Assembly (NCBI GenBank): GCA_001643675.2
Contig: LSRY02000009.1
Coordinates: 753,501 to 817,500, forward strand
Direction: 5' to 3'
From: Monocercomonoides exilis
Taxonomy: Eukaryota; Preaxostyla; Oxymonadida; Polymastigidae
Length of the DNA: 64,000 nucleotides
Position numbers and translations under genes: made by a program
Part shown: piece after piece, positions 33,970-49,347 of the stretch
Layout of the letters: each line of letters begins with the position of its first letter
How positions within the stretch are numbered: position 1 is the stretch's first letter
The notes under the pieces: generated by a model
Seen by the model: only the letters and a program-made list of their open reading frames with translations
Told to the model about the DNA's origin: nothing
The model's database searches: none

Positions 33970-35228
33970 CTCAACTGGAAGTGCAAAAAGGACAACAATG
34001 GTGGATCAGCAGCTTACAGAAATGCGGAGTTCCCCAATCACTGATCGCAGAAACCAAGAACAGTGTTTCACCTTCAACATGGATAGCCCACATATTTGGA
34101 TTCGCACATTTTGTCCAGATTTGGACAGAGGAAAATTGTGGAGAATTTCCGAGGGACTTTGGAGAGTGGTGCAGAAGATGTGCCATGCTCTTCGTGAAGC
34201 TGAAGGAGAAGGGGTTCCCCTACACTTGCTTGTGTGCCACGAGATCTGCAGTGTCCCTTTTCTCCAGGTTAAGTTACGGAGAGGATATAGGGCAAATACC
34301 AATCATAAAGACAATCTTCCGCTCGTTTCACCGTTCACACGTACCCAGAAGACCTTACACATATATGTGGTCGCCTCCCTTGGTCTTCGATTTCTACAAC
34401 TCACGGCCAAACAATATTGACCTATCCTTCTATGAACTTACCGTTAAGTGTTTAATGCTTTGCATGCTATTCACAGCATGCCGCTCCTACGAACTCGAAC
34501 AACTATCGATAAGTAAATCCATTCACAATAACGATACCATCCACCTCCACACTCACCTGAAAACATCCATTCCCCCGAGTTATCTGACAATTCCTTTCTT
34601 AGGAGATGCAGATGAGAAGATCTGCCTAGCAAGAGCAGTCAACTGCCTTTGGGAAAGAGTCCGAAGAACCTACGAATCGAGAGACACATTTCTTCTGAAC
34701 ACAACTCATCACACTCCACTAAAAACATCAGGAATCAGGAGACTAACAAGGTTGGGAATGACACAAGTGGGGATCCCAAATGAATTCAGACCTTACACGA
34801 TCAAGCATGCAGCCATCTCAGCCTTAACCTTGAAGGGAATACCGGAAGTTCTGATAGCTAGACATGCACGCCTATCACCATCAGCTCATACCCCCACTAG
34901 GTCTTTCTTCAGAACTAACCTGGCGTTGAGCATGGCCCACGCCCTGATAGCACCCCAACAGGAGAACCAAGTGGCCCTCACACTATTCAGCCCAGCTTCC
35001 GCACCTCATATAGCTCCTCCACCAACAGCCAGACCACCTGGCTTAACAACCCTCTTACAGACGAATATCACATTCCAACAGCAGCCTCCTCCCGAACTCA
35101 CCAAAGACATGAACACTCGAGACCCAAACCCACAGACAGAAGAAACGACTAAGGATTGCAGCAGAATTGAGCTCACAAATATTAGAACAATTCAGACAAG
35201 TGAAACAAGACACATTCAAGCTGATTGA
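33966..35228 (+). CDS. Tyrosine recombinase of DIRS-like element
   Basis: A 420-residue frame starting at an ATG that overlaps the polymerase stop (ATGA). An N-terminal SAM-like core-binding region (TWIAHIFGFAHFVQIW) precedes a catalytic domain with MLFTACRSYELEQLS (first Arg, about residue 173), PYTIKHAAISALTL (His/Lys region, about 280) and ARHARLSPSAHTPTRSFF (second basic box, about 298-315). The enzyme should insert the circular cDNA by strand exchange. At the usual nucleophile position, after the HTxxxx box, I read Phe-Phe instead of Tyr, so catalysis is doubtful unless a nearby Tyr serves. The Pro-rich tail ends at TGA just before the right inverted repeat. Confidence 0.8.
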   Translation: MTQLEVQKGQQWWISSLQKCGVPQSLIAETKNSVSPSTWIAHIFGFAHFVQIWTEENCGEFPRDFGEWCRRCAMLFVKLKEKGFPYTCLCATRSAVSLFSRLSYGEDIGQIPIIKTIFRSFHRSHVPRRPYTYMWSPPLVFDFYNSRPNNIDLSFYELTVKCLMLCMLFTACRSYELEQLSISKSIHNNDTIHLHTHLKTSIPPSYLTIPFLGDADEKICLARAVNCLWERVRRTYESRDTFLLNTTHHTPLKTSGIRRLTRLGMTQVGIPNEFRPYTIKHAAISALTLKGIPEVLIARHARLSPSAHTPTRSFFRTNLALSMAHALIAPQQENQVALTLFSPASAPHIAPPPTARPPGLTTLLQTNITFQQQPPPELTKDMNTRDPNPQTEETTKDCSRIELTNIRTIQTSETRHIQAD

Positions 35229-35247
35229 TAACAATCCCAACTACTTA

Positions 35248-35275
35248 TACTCCCATAACAAGAGGTGTTGTAGTT
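35248..35275 (-). repeat. Right inverted terminal repeat of the DIRS-like element
   Basis: Exact reverse complement of 31485-31512. Confidence 0.9.
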
Positions 35276-35563
35276 TTGTTTGTTCTTTACGAAAAGAATT
35301 CTGTCCCATATCCAATTAAAATTTTCCTTTTGATCTTTGCAGCCATTACGAAAAAATTGAAAAGAATTAACATTGGTTATTATTATTTTCACTTGCTGTA
35401 AATGCAAATGCAAGAAAGGATGGTACGGATGCACATCTTTTTATTCCTGCTTTGGAGTATTTATTTTTCATTTATTTCATCTTACCAAACGTATGCGAAT
35501 TCAATGTGAATGGCTGAAATATTGTTGCTTTCTTGAACAATTTTTTTTTTAAAAAAAATGTAG

Positions 35564-37010
35564 GATACAGACAACACAAAAATATTCAACAGTTTGCAAT
35601 TGTTATTGCAAGTGAATTTTTGCTTATTGCATCTTTTCTTTGTTTTTTTATTGAAGAATTATTCTCAGAGCTTGAAGATTGCAATGAGGAAGATCAGAAA
35701 CAGAAAATCGAAGAAATGAATGAAGTGATGGAAGAGATGGAAAAAAAAGAAATAAAATCCATTTTAACAGAAGAACTGTTCGACAAAATTCTAAAAATGA
35801 CAGATGAAAAGAAATTGAATTTTGGAAATGCCATTCTGTTGTTGAAATACATTGGATATTGCAGTGTTCCGAAAAGAATTTGGAATTTTTCTTTTGGCGA
35901 ATCTTCTTTGAACAAAAGATTTGAAAAGATGATTATTGATGAAAACGAGAAGAATGAAGGAAAAAATGAAAAGCTTCTTGTTGATCTTTGCGAATGCTAT
36001 CTTTTGCTTTACGGTATGTTTAATCCAAAATTGCTTTTAATTTGTAGCTGCTGCCTTCTGAAAGTTGCATTGAATAAGGAGGAAAATGAAGAAACTCAAA
36101 AAGAAGTGGAAATGGCTTTACTTAGTTTGAGTCACATATACAGAAGAAATTTTGTATGTGCACTTTCACTTTCTTTTGAATGTCTTTGTTTTCCTTTTCC
36201 TTTTTTTTTTCCTTTTAACTTTTTTATTTTATTATTTTTTTTTTATAGTTTATGGATAGAGAATTGCATCTAAGTGCACTCAAAGAAATCATCCAAAATC
36301 ATCTGGAACATCGCAACTTGACGCATCTTGCATATCAAATGGCTTGGGAGTTTTTTATAGACAGATTTTTCAAAGACGAAAGCTTAAAAGGTCTAATTGC
36401 AAATGAGCTGCATTTTGTGAGGGAGGCAACAAGAGAACTGGATGAGCTGACGAAATGCGCAGACTGGGAGAGAAATGAAGAAGAAGGAGGAGGAGGAAAA
36501 ACAAAAGAAGTGGTAATTATAATGAGATGGCTTGAAGTGATTCAGACTTTCTTTTTTCAAACCAGATATCGAAACGAAGAATATGCTGAGCTTATCAGCA
36601 GCATTGTTAACGTGTTTAGAAAAGCAAAAGCAAAATTTAGTAGAATTTGCCGGAAATGCATTTATTGCATTAGAGCAGCAGTGTATAATAGCGCTGTTAA
36701 GATTGAAGACTTGTTGGAAAGCGAAGCTGTTGATGTTGTTTTAGAGGCGTCTCCACCATCACACGTGGATATTATAAAAATTGATGTTTATTTGGATTTT
36801 TTCAAAATCCTTTGCGGAAGATTGACCTGCGAAGAAGAAATAGAAAGCGATGAAGCGAAAAGAAAAGAGTTGAAAAGAAAAGTGCTTGAAAAGATGGAAG
36901 CAGAAGGATTTGAAGATTATATCATACAGCTGCACTGTTGCAAGATTGTAAAGGAATACAATACATATTCTTTGGTTGAAAACACTAAAGTCTATTTTGT
37001 TTATTGCTGA
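35564..37010 (+). CDS. Family copy B: charged helical protein, 5' start unresolved
   Basis: Exons are 35564-35591 (28 nt; DTDNTKIFN plus one base), 35657-36153 (497 nt) and 36249-37010 (762 nt with stop). Introns are GTTTGC...TTGAAG (65 bp) and GTATGT...TATAG (95 bp). The middle exon reads LFSELEDCNEEDQKQKIEEM, AILLLKYIGYCSVPKR, LNKRFEKMIIDENEK and LVDLCECYLLLYG. The last exon reads RELHLSALKEIIQNHLEHR and NELHFVREATRELDEL, then regularly spaced helices. Its C-terminus departs from the family ending. An acceptor TGTAG precedes the 28-nt exon, so an upstream exon with the ATG must exist; it was not found, and the DIRS-like element ends only 0.3 kb upstream. Product unknown; probably cytosolic and all-helical. 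Confidence 0.7.
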
Positions 37011-37423
37011 GTCATTGACTTTTTCATTCGTCTCATTTCTTTTTTTTCTTTCTTTTTCTTTCTTTTTCTTTCTTTCTTTTCTTTCTTTTTTTTTTTTTTT
37101 CATATCATTTGATTTTGAGCAAAATACCTGTTCTTCTCTTCTTTTTTGTGGAAATTGCACACAGCGTTCTTTTTTCAAAATGCGACTTTATTCAACTTCT
37201 GAATTTGATTTTTTTTCACCTTTTAGATTTAATGAATCAGAGTTTATTGATTGTTTTCGAGCACATCTCATCTTCTTTTTATCTTTTTCTTTTTCTTTGT
37301 TCCATTTCAACTTTGAGGGAAAAAAGACTCTTTTGTAAATCAGCTCAAATATTTGCATTATTTTGAAAAGAAAATAAAAATAGTCAAAAAGGATATATGA
37401 GTTGCAAAAATCAATTGATTTTC

Positions 37424-38189
37424 TCAAATGTTCATTAAATAATCAGAAATATCCAACGATATTTCATAATAATATTTTTGTTGAAGAAAATCAAATGTTT
37501 CATGAAGGCTTTCAATGACATCTTCGTATCCTTCTTCCTCCATCTTTTCAAATATCTTCTTTTCACCTATCCTTCTTTTCTTTTTAGTTACTACATAATC
37601 CACGTTTCCTTTCAATTTCTTTGAAATATTGAAAAAAAATATCGAGCTTTCATTTGACGTTTCGTCATTCAACGTTGGCTGCAGAATTTCCTCCAAAAAG
37701 AGATCAATAGCTCCTATGTTCATCAAGTGATCAATTTTTACATTTCGATTTTCTGATACTTTTCCCAATGAATAAAGGCATAGACGGTTTGTATATGGGT
37801 AATCATCCCTTGATGCTCGAAACATCTGAACAATGCTGCCCATTAGCTCAACATATTCTTCACTCCACAATTTACAGCAGCGAAAAAAAACCTCCAATAT
37901 ATTGAGCCATCTTTTCAAAATAAGCTCTTCTTTCGTTTCTTTTCCTCCTTTTTCCTCTTCTTTTAACTTTTTCCAATCCATTTCTTGGGAACTCTTCAAG
38001 TTCTCTTCTAGCCTCTCTGACAAAACGCAGTTCATTCACTATTACAGCCTCCAAACGATCATCATTAAATAATCTGCAAATCAAAATACACCAAGAAGAC
38101 CAATAAGTAAGTCGTGTCAGTTTGTGACGTACCTGATGATACATGATTTTTTCTTTGATTTGATCGAAGAAAAGTTCTTGTTTCATTTT
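37424..38189 (-). pseudogene. Family copy C: last exon only, frameshifted
   Basis: The minus strand has the family's C-terminal exon, starting after a CATAAG acceptor (QELFFDQIKEKIMYHQVRHK; VNELRFVREARRELEEF). At about 37990 the frame shifts, and the rest continues in another frame (LILKRWLNILEVFFRCCKL to ISDYLMNI). Length 766 nt versus 762-765 in sisters fits a small indel. No upstream core exon was found between 38190 and 38670, so this is a truncated pseudogene lying tail to tail with copy B. Confidence 0.8.
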
Positions 38190-38674
38190 CTTATGAATAA
38201 AAAAAGAAAAGAAAAGAGAAAGAAAGAAAGAAAGAAAGTCTGTGATCCTTGATAATTCAACTTTTTTAAAGACCTAAATGCCAAGCTGTTATTTTTTTCC
38301 TTTTAACTCTGTTTAGATGAGATTTTTTGTTATTTCGGGGAAAAGATCATAATAAGTCTCGCAATCTTCTCTTTACAAAATTCTCATCTTGAATTATGTA
38401 TTGAGTAAATAAACGAACGTAAAAAGAATTTTGAATTTGTCGAATGAAGAAAATAATTATAGCTAAAATAAATGATTATGCCTTTTGAAAAAAATATTTT
38501 TATTCTATTGGTTTCAAAGAATCAGCTTTCAACTTGTTTCAGTTTCTAATGCTTACATGTGATTTTGTTAAGTGCATTTCATAACCAAAAAACGAAAAAT
38601 TGATGCTTCGAGAATAATTTTTACAAACACAGCATTCATTGTTAAGCTCAATGCTTGATGAAGATCAATGCATT
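38190..38674. other. No gene recognised between copy C and the LisH gene
   Basis: AT-rich; no family core exon is present. Confidence 0.55.
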
Positions 38675-42787
<4,113 letters not shown>

Positions 42788-43042
42788 CTAAAACAAACAA
42801 AATCATTTCCACTTGAAAAAAAAAGCAATTCTTTTCATTCCTCCATTTTTCTTATCAGATCATCACAGTGAAATTGTTTTAATAGATGTTTTTTGGACAC
42901 CTTCGTTCTCATTAAACAAAGAATTTTAAAAATGAAGATTTATTTATTATTGTTCGATCAATTATTTTTTTTTTTTCTTGTAAATTCATAATAAAACAAA
43001 GGTCTTTTATTTATTAAAAAACATGCTAAAACTAATTAAAAC

Positions 43043-43792
43043 CTAAACATAAATAAGAGATGTGTTTGACGAAATGTCGTGAAGTGGTTGTGAAATGTCC
43101 GGAAGTTCGGATGGAGCACCAATCAAAGTGATATCAGCAGGTTTATTTCCAACAATAACTTCTCCTTCATCAGAAAATTCGCAATCTTCAAGGAGATTTG
43201 GATCTTGGATTAGATAGATCGAATTTGAGCCAGCAACCAATGAAGTTGCACTACAACGAATCTAAATTGGAGAAAGAGTAGTAATTGTTAATAAATTAGA
43301 AGTTAAAAAAATGAAATCGTGTAAAAGAAAAAATCGAAAAAATGTTTTCCACACAATAGGTTTGTAAAACAGACGCTTTTGAATCATAAAGCAAAATGCG
43401 ATTTCGCCCAATAATATTGCAACGGTACAGCAATAAATTATGTAAAGCATACAAAACTGAAGAAAGAAATAAGTTTCTGCAAGATATAAAATTCCATGAA
43501 AGACCCCAATAAATAAAAGAAATATTGTGTTTGCAATTGCCGAATACAAGTACAGCCCACTATATCTCGAATTATAAACGCCACAAACTATAAACCATTC
43601 AAACCTGGGAAATGAATCCTTCAATTTGCTTCGATAAAAATAATTGAAATAAAATAGGATGCAACTTGCATATCCGCAGTAGCATCCAAATTCGCTTCCA
43701 AAAATACAAAGCAATGATTTACCAGCTACACTTATTGCCAGTAATACCCAATGCAATATGTATTCGTGATTAATTTCATCGTTTCTCATCAT
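43043..43792 (-). CDS. Multi-pass membrane protein, two exons (218 aa)
   Basis: Exon 1 (43792-43355, starting MMRNDEINHEYILHW) and exon 2 (43261-43043) join in phase 0 through a 93-bp intron (GTGTGG...TTTAG). Exon 1 encodes about four hydrophobic helices: HWVLLAISVAGKSLLCIF (about 14-31), YASCILFYFNYFY (about 41-53), YSAIANTIFLLFIGVFHGIL (about 83-102) and FCMLYIIYCCTVAILLGEIA (about 112-131). Exon 2 adds an acidic cytosolic tail with LLEDCEFSDEGEVIVG. I do not recognise the family. Without splicing exon 1 runs on to 176 codons, but the join gives better composition. It lies upstream of the LisH gene on the same strand. Confidence 0.55.
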
Positions 43793-44272
43793 TAATATTT
43801 GATCTTAAAAGTAACAAATTTCAATTGTTAATCGAATCGTGACTTGAACGAATTATTTTGATTAATGAATTTTGTTTCACTCGATATTTTCTATAATTAA
43901 ACTTTATTTTTTCATTTTTCATTTTTCATTTCTTTTTTTTTTCTTTTATCTTTTTTTCCCTGAGAATTTTAGATTTTTAATAGTGTGATAGCAGAGAAAG
44001 TTAGGAACAAATTGTTGTTTTTTTTCTTTTAATGAAAAAATACTATTGTTCCACCTTTGGATAATTGAAGATCAAAATTTTTTAATTGTGAACTTGAAAA
44101 TCACTTCATAATATTTTTTTAAAAAAGAATAAACATAATTGAAACTTTATGAAAGGATCTTCATTTGGAAAGTGGGCAAATAACGACAGGAAAGAAAACT
44201 CGATTTGAATGTTTTAATGACCCTGGGCGACGTGAAGAAAAAAGTTCGTTACGTCCATCACCAATTTTCCAC

Positions 44273-44333
<61 letters not shown>

Positions 44334-44575
44334 ATTTTTTATAATATGTTGGTTACGATCAAAAAATAAACAAAAGATTTCCATTTCTGGACTTATACAG
44401 TCAATCCTTGCGATTCCTTCGCAATTTCTTTTGCACTTTTTCATTAAGCAATAACATAACAGTTTGTATTGCGAACATTTAAGTACTGCAAGATAATCAA
44501 CGATGCTTGTATTTATTTTGAATTTATTGCTTGTTACACTTTGCTACTCTTTTGATATTTTTTTCAACAAGCAGA
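43793..44575. other. Intergenic region with a long A run
   Basis: AT-rich; it contains the 57-nt A run at 44276-44332. No gene is recognised. Confidence 0.5.
44276..44332 (+). repeat. Poly(A) homopolymer, 57 nt
   Basis: An uninterrupted A run, the third of similar length in the window. Confidence 0.95.
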
Positions 44576-45204
44576 ATGAGTTTGCCAGAAGATGACAATT
44601 TTGAAGATGAAATTCTGACTACGGTCAGAACCGAGCAGTTTTCAAGTTTGCTTGTTTATTTGAATTGAACAAGTTGAACATTTTTTTTTTGAATGCCTTT
44701 GAAGAATTGTTTTGTGGACTGGAAGGTTGCAGAGAAGATGAACAAATGCAGAAAATCGAAGAGTTGAATGAAATTATTGAAAAATTGTATTATGAAGAAT
44801 TTCAAACAGTTTTCACAAAAGAACTGTTCGATAAAATTCACCAAATGATTAAAGAAAAGACATTGACATTGGAAAGTGCAATCTTGCTGTTGAAGCAAGC
44901 TGGATATTGCAAAGTGCTGGAATGCGTTTTGATTTTTTGTTTTGATGAATCATTATTAAGCAAAAGATTTAAGATAATGATTTTTAAAGAAAATGAGAAG
45001 AAAAAAGAAGAAAAGAATGAAAAGTTTTTGACTGATCTTTGCGAATGTTTTTCTTTGCTGAATGATGACATTTCAGATGAATTGCTTTCGATTTGTATGT
45101 CTTGCCTTCTGAAAGTTGCATTGAAGAAAGAGAAAAACGAGAAAACTCAAAAAGAAGTTGAAATGGCGTTGTTGGCTTTGAACAATATTGGATATCAAGT
45201 TTGA
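44576..45204 (+). pseudogene. Family copy D: first two exons only
   Basis: Exon 1 is 44576-44645 (70 nt; MSLPEDDNFEDEILTTVRTE onward), spliced by GTTTGC...TTGAAG (44646-44704) to exon 2 from 44705 (LFCGLEGCREDEQMQKIEEL; AILLLKQAGYCKVLE; LTDLCECFSLLND; ALLALNNIGYQ). After it a donor-like GTTTGA is followed by AT-rich repeats. No C-terminal exon (ELYLNEIKEII type) appears before the tail of copy E at 45593. Read through, the protein ends with QV at 45204. It may still give a 190-residue N-terminal-half protein, but relative to sisters it is truncated. Confidence 0.7.
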
Positions 45205-45592
45205 ATATTTCTTTTATATTTTGATATTATTTATTTATTTATTCATTGATTTTTTTTATTTTTTATTTTTTCTTATTATTTATTTATTTTTATGATAATT
45301 CTGGTTTTTTTTTAAAAAAAAGTACTTATCCATTTTTATTCGATACAATCATTCATTTTTCAATAAGTCCATGCGAGTGGAAGAAAAAGATGTGCTTCCA
45401 CCAGTCAGCTCCAATGGACCATTTCTCAATCACACTTCATTTGAATTTTCTCTTCCAATTCAAGATAAAAAATATGTTCGTGCTTAGAAAAATGGATAGC
45501 CTTCGATTTCATAACGAAAAAAGAAGAAGAAGAAAGAAAGAAAAAAGAAAAAGAAAAATTCAGAGAAACAAAATGAAAAGAGCACCATTTCC

Positions 45593-46994
45593 TCAAATAT
45601 TCGCAAAATAATCAGAAACGTTCAATGATATTCCAAAATAAAACCTACTGTTAAGAAAATACAATTTTTTATGAAAACTCTCAATGCAATCTTCGTATCC
45701 TTCTTCCTCCATCTTTTCAAACATCTCCATTTTAATCTTCTTTCTTTTCTCTTCTTCAACTTCATCTTTCCCCTTTTCTTTCAATTTGTTTGAAACATTC
45801 AAAAAAGCCTTCAAGCTTTTATATGTCATTTTGTCCTTAAACGTGTGCCTCTGAAGCCCTTCCAAAACAGCATCAACAGCTCCCCCTTTCAACAAGTCTT
45901 CAACCTCCAAAGCTCCATTATTAGCTGATCTTATTAGCAAATAAAGACATTTCACTCCAATATCTTCCCTATTATCTGTTGCTGCTCGAAAGATCTGAGT
46001 AACGCTGCTGACATGTTCGACAGATTCATCTGTCCTCGGTTGGCAAAAGAGAAAAAAATGCTCCAAACATTGAAGCCCTTCAATTAAAATATATTCTTCT
46101 TTCCCTTCATTTTCTCCTCTTCTTTCTTCTTTTCTCTTCCAATCAATATTTTTAATCAGCCATTCCAATTCCTTTATGGCCTCTCTGACAAAATGCAACT
46201 CATTTGCAACAGCACCCAAGCTTTTCTCTTTGTAAAATCTTTCTATCAAAAGCTGCCAAGCAGACTGATAGGCAAGATGTGTGAGATTGCCACATTTCTG
46301 GTGATATTGAATTATTTCTTTGAACGCATCCAAATACAGCTCTTTTTTCACATCCTTGAAAATTAGGGAAAAAATCAGAAATACCAAAAAGGAAATTGAT
46401 ATGTCCATACACATCGAATTGAATTCAATGTCAAAAGAGCCTTTTCCACTTCTTTTTGAGTTTCTTCACTTTCCTCCTTCGACAATGCAACTTTCAGAAG
46501 GCAAGGCACACCGATAGAAAGTAATTCTTCTGGAAAATCATCGATTAGCAGCATGAGATAGCCTTCGCAAAGATCAACAAGAAGCTTTTCATCCTTTCCT
46601 CCCTTTTTCTTATTTTCATTAATAATTATCTCTTCAATTCTTCTGTTCAATGAAGATTTCTCAAAGCTTTGAATGAAAATTCTTTTCAGTGTGTTGCAAT
46701 ATCCAATGTGTTTCAACAACACAATAGCATTTCCAAAATTCAATTTCTTATCATCTGTCATATTATGAATTTTGTCGAACAGTTCTTCTGTTAAAATGGA
46801 TAAAAATTCGCTTCTGTCCATTCCATCAATTATTACATGCAGCTCTTTAACCTTTTGTTTCTGCTCTTCCTCATCGCAATCTTCCAGTTCGCAAAACAAT
46901 TCTTCAACAAAAAACAAAGAAAAAAATGCAATAAGCAAAAATTCACTTGCAATAACAATTGCAAACTGTTGAATATTTTTGTGTTGCCTGTCTC
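45593..46994 (-). CDS. Family copy E: charged helical protein
   Basis: Exons are 46994-46967 (28 nt; ETGNTKIFN), 46901-46411 (491 nt) and 46354-45593 (762 nt). Introns are GTTTGC...TTGAAG (65 bp) and GTATGG...TTCAAG (56 bp). The middle exon reads LFCELEDCDEEEQKQKVKEL, IVLLKHIGYCNTLKRIF and LLVDLCEGYLMLL. The last reads KELYLDAFKEIIQYHQKCGN, NELHFVREAIKELEWL and ends ISLNVSDYFANI. An ATG directly before the 28-nt exon (47000-46998) could serve as a start, but the matching base in copy B makes TAG, so this position is more likely a splice acceptor (TGCAG) with an exon further upstream. The frame is intact throughout. Confidence 0.75.
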
Positions 46995-47000
46995 CTGCAT

Positions 47001-49347
47001 TTTTTTTTTTAAAAAAAGAAAAAATAGTTCAAGAAAGCAACAATATTTCAGCCATTCACATTGAACGAGCACATGTTTGGGTAGAAGAAATTGGTGCAAA
47101 ATATAAACTCAAAGCAAACATGAAAATATAAGTTATTATACCATTCAAGGTTTTTGGTATTATTTGACAAAATGTTACAAAGAAAGAAAAGAAAAAACGA
47201 CAAATCTTTTTCTGATTTGCAGTTATGGATACCAAGATCATTTGATATGAAAAAACAAAAATATTCTTGCTAAAATGAGAGATGGAGAACAAATATTTTC
47301 TGCGGGGTAGGCGATATTATTTTGAGAGGTTGCACGAGACAGCGACGGTGGTGAATTGATGATGGAATTGTGCGAGATGACTTTTTTTGAAAAGCATATT
47401 GGAAGGAAATGCAGCAATTCGGTTGTTGAAAGAAAATGTTTTAGCGTTTGCTTTTTTTATTGTTCTTGTTCATTTTAAAGATGCTTTTATAAACCATCTT
47501 TTCAGAGCCCAAGAATCTGATAGATTTTAAAAATGGCCAATTCCTTTGTCTTTCCGAGGAGAACTTTAGGAGAAAACTGTGCTGATGTGCAACCAGCAGG
47601 TAGGAATTGCAATATTTTTGTATTCGTTTGGGAGAGGGGATGAAAACAAATTCGATTTCAAAGCATTTTGATGAGATGAAAAAGAAGAACGCTCACAATT
47701 GGACATCGCTTGGAAAGAAAAAATGAAAAGATATTTTTTTCAGGAAAACAAATGGACGAGAACATCGAAAGCAGGATATTTATGTGGGGAAAAAGGATGA
47801 TGGAGAAAGGAGCACTGGGAAACAAGGGAAAAGGAGATTGACAGCGTCAGTGATTGAACAATCCTTTGCTTATGTAATATGGAGGGCACGTGTGTTCTTT
47901 TGGGAATTTTTATAATCAATACAAAACCAATTATTTTTATATATTATTTTCAATTTTTTTTTCCATTCCAAACAACATCATTTTTTTATGTTGAGCCACA
48001 TTCCCAAGGGCAATGCATTTTAAGCAACATTTTTGTGGATTGTATGGTTTCTTCTCCTCCTTCGTTTTCTTCATTGACGATATTTTTTTAATTTGGCTGA
48101 TGATAAGAACGTCATCGTATTTGAAAATTTGTTGTTTGAATAGCCATCAAATGCTCGAATTGCTTCATGAATTGATCGTCTATCTGTTGTTGCTATTGGC
48201 ATTAATTTCTTCGATAAAATTGATTGGTTTTATTCATTTTCAACAAGAAAGAAGTTCTTCTTATTTTCAATCACACACAAATCAGACTCTTCCACTTTTG
48301 ACTCACCTTTAGGAAAGAAATCCGACTTTCCCGCCTTCGTAATCATCTTTGGCATTCACTTCAACTTTCAAAGCGGACAGACACAATTGCAAATTCTGAC
48401 AATGAGTCTTCTTCTTCTCTTTCTCCATTCAGTAGCCTTTGAAGAGTTCATCTGGTTCGTTTCATATCATTTTGTGACAAACCACATTCCCCTTCTACTT
48501 CTTCTTCTACTCTTCCTTCCTTTTCTTCTTCTCTTCTTCTTCTTCTTCTTCTTCTTCTTTCAACAATTCAAAAGTTTCTTCATCCACATCTACTATTTTC
48601 TTCAATCTTTTTATTTTCTTCCAATTTCAATATGGAAACATCAATTTTCTTTCCGTTTGCCTTTGTGTCAATAACTCCTTTTAAAAAAAGTCTTTTTTTT
48701 CCTCTTCTTCAGCTTTGCTAAGATCAGCTTGAATGTGGAAATATCATGAAAGATACTGGAGCTACAATAGATTTCTCAAAAAAGAAGAGAAGAGGCTTAG
48801 AAGCAGATGAATAAATAAGTTAATAACGATTTTTTAATGAAAAATTTGAGCAAACAAATGATAAGATGAAGATTTCCAAAAAAGAAAAGAGGGAAATGAA
48901 AATCAATTTAATTCTCTTTTCTATTTCTTCATTTCATAAAAATTAAACAAGATAAAAAAATCTGATTTTTAAGATGGCTTCTTATAACATTTATTTTTCA
49001 ATTACACCAAAAATAAGTAAAAATGAGAATAATTGCAATTAAATTAATTTCTTTTTCGTTCTTAATTAAAAAATCTCAATATAATCGTGATTTTTGCGAC
49101 TAAAATAAAATTTCTTTCAATCGTTCGCTCATTCGCAAAGAACATTTAAATACTGAATAAATGCCCATCCATAAAGGAGAATTTGATTTTTGCATTTATT
49201 TGTTTGTTTGATAACAAAATTATGTTGGCAAAATTTATAATTTGAATAAAAGCTTTTCATTTTGAATAATCTTTGGCGTCAGCGAAATGATGAAAAAAAA
49301 AGAAAAATTGAAAATTAGAGAAACAAAGCCAAATGAAAAGAATTTGG
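47001..49347. other. No intact gene; scattered decayed fragments
   Basis: A piece near 47533-47600 reads MANSFVFPRRTLGENCADVQ and meets a GTAGGA donor-like site, but no next exon was found. Frames at 47879-48674 are TTC/CTT low complexity or hydrophobic AT-rich shadows. The last 0.3 kb is the 3' flank of copy F. Confidence 0.45.

Larger units (their letters stand above)
31485..35275 (+). mobile_element. DIRS-like tyrosine-recombinase retroelement with inverted ends
   Basis: The 3.8-kb element has 28-bp inverted terminal repeats (31485-31512 and 35248-35275, starting AACTACAACACCTCTTGTTA). Inside, in one direction, are a short gag-position ORF, an RT plus RNase H reading frame and a tyrosine recombinase overlapping it by 4 nt (ATGA). 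Inverted ends plus a recombinase instead of a DDE integrase are the hallmark of DIRS-type elements, which integrate through a circular intermediate without target duplication. No methyltransferase domain was seen. Base composition is richer in GC than the surroundings, which suggests a different origin. Confidence 0.85.
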
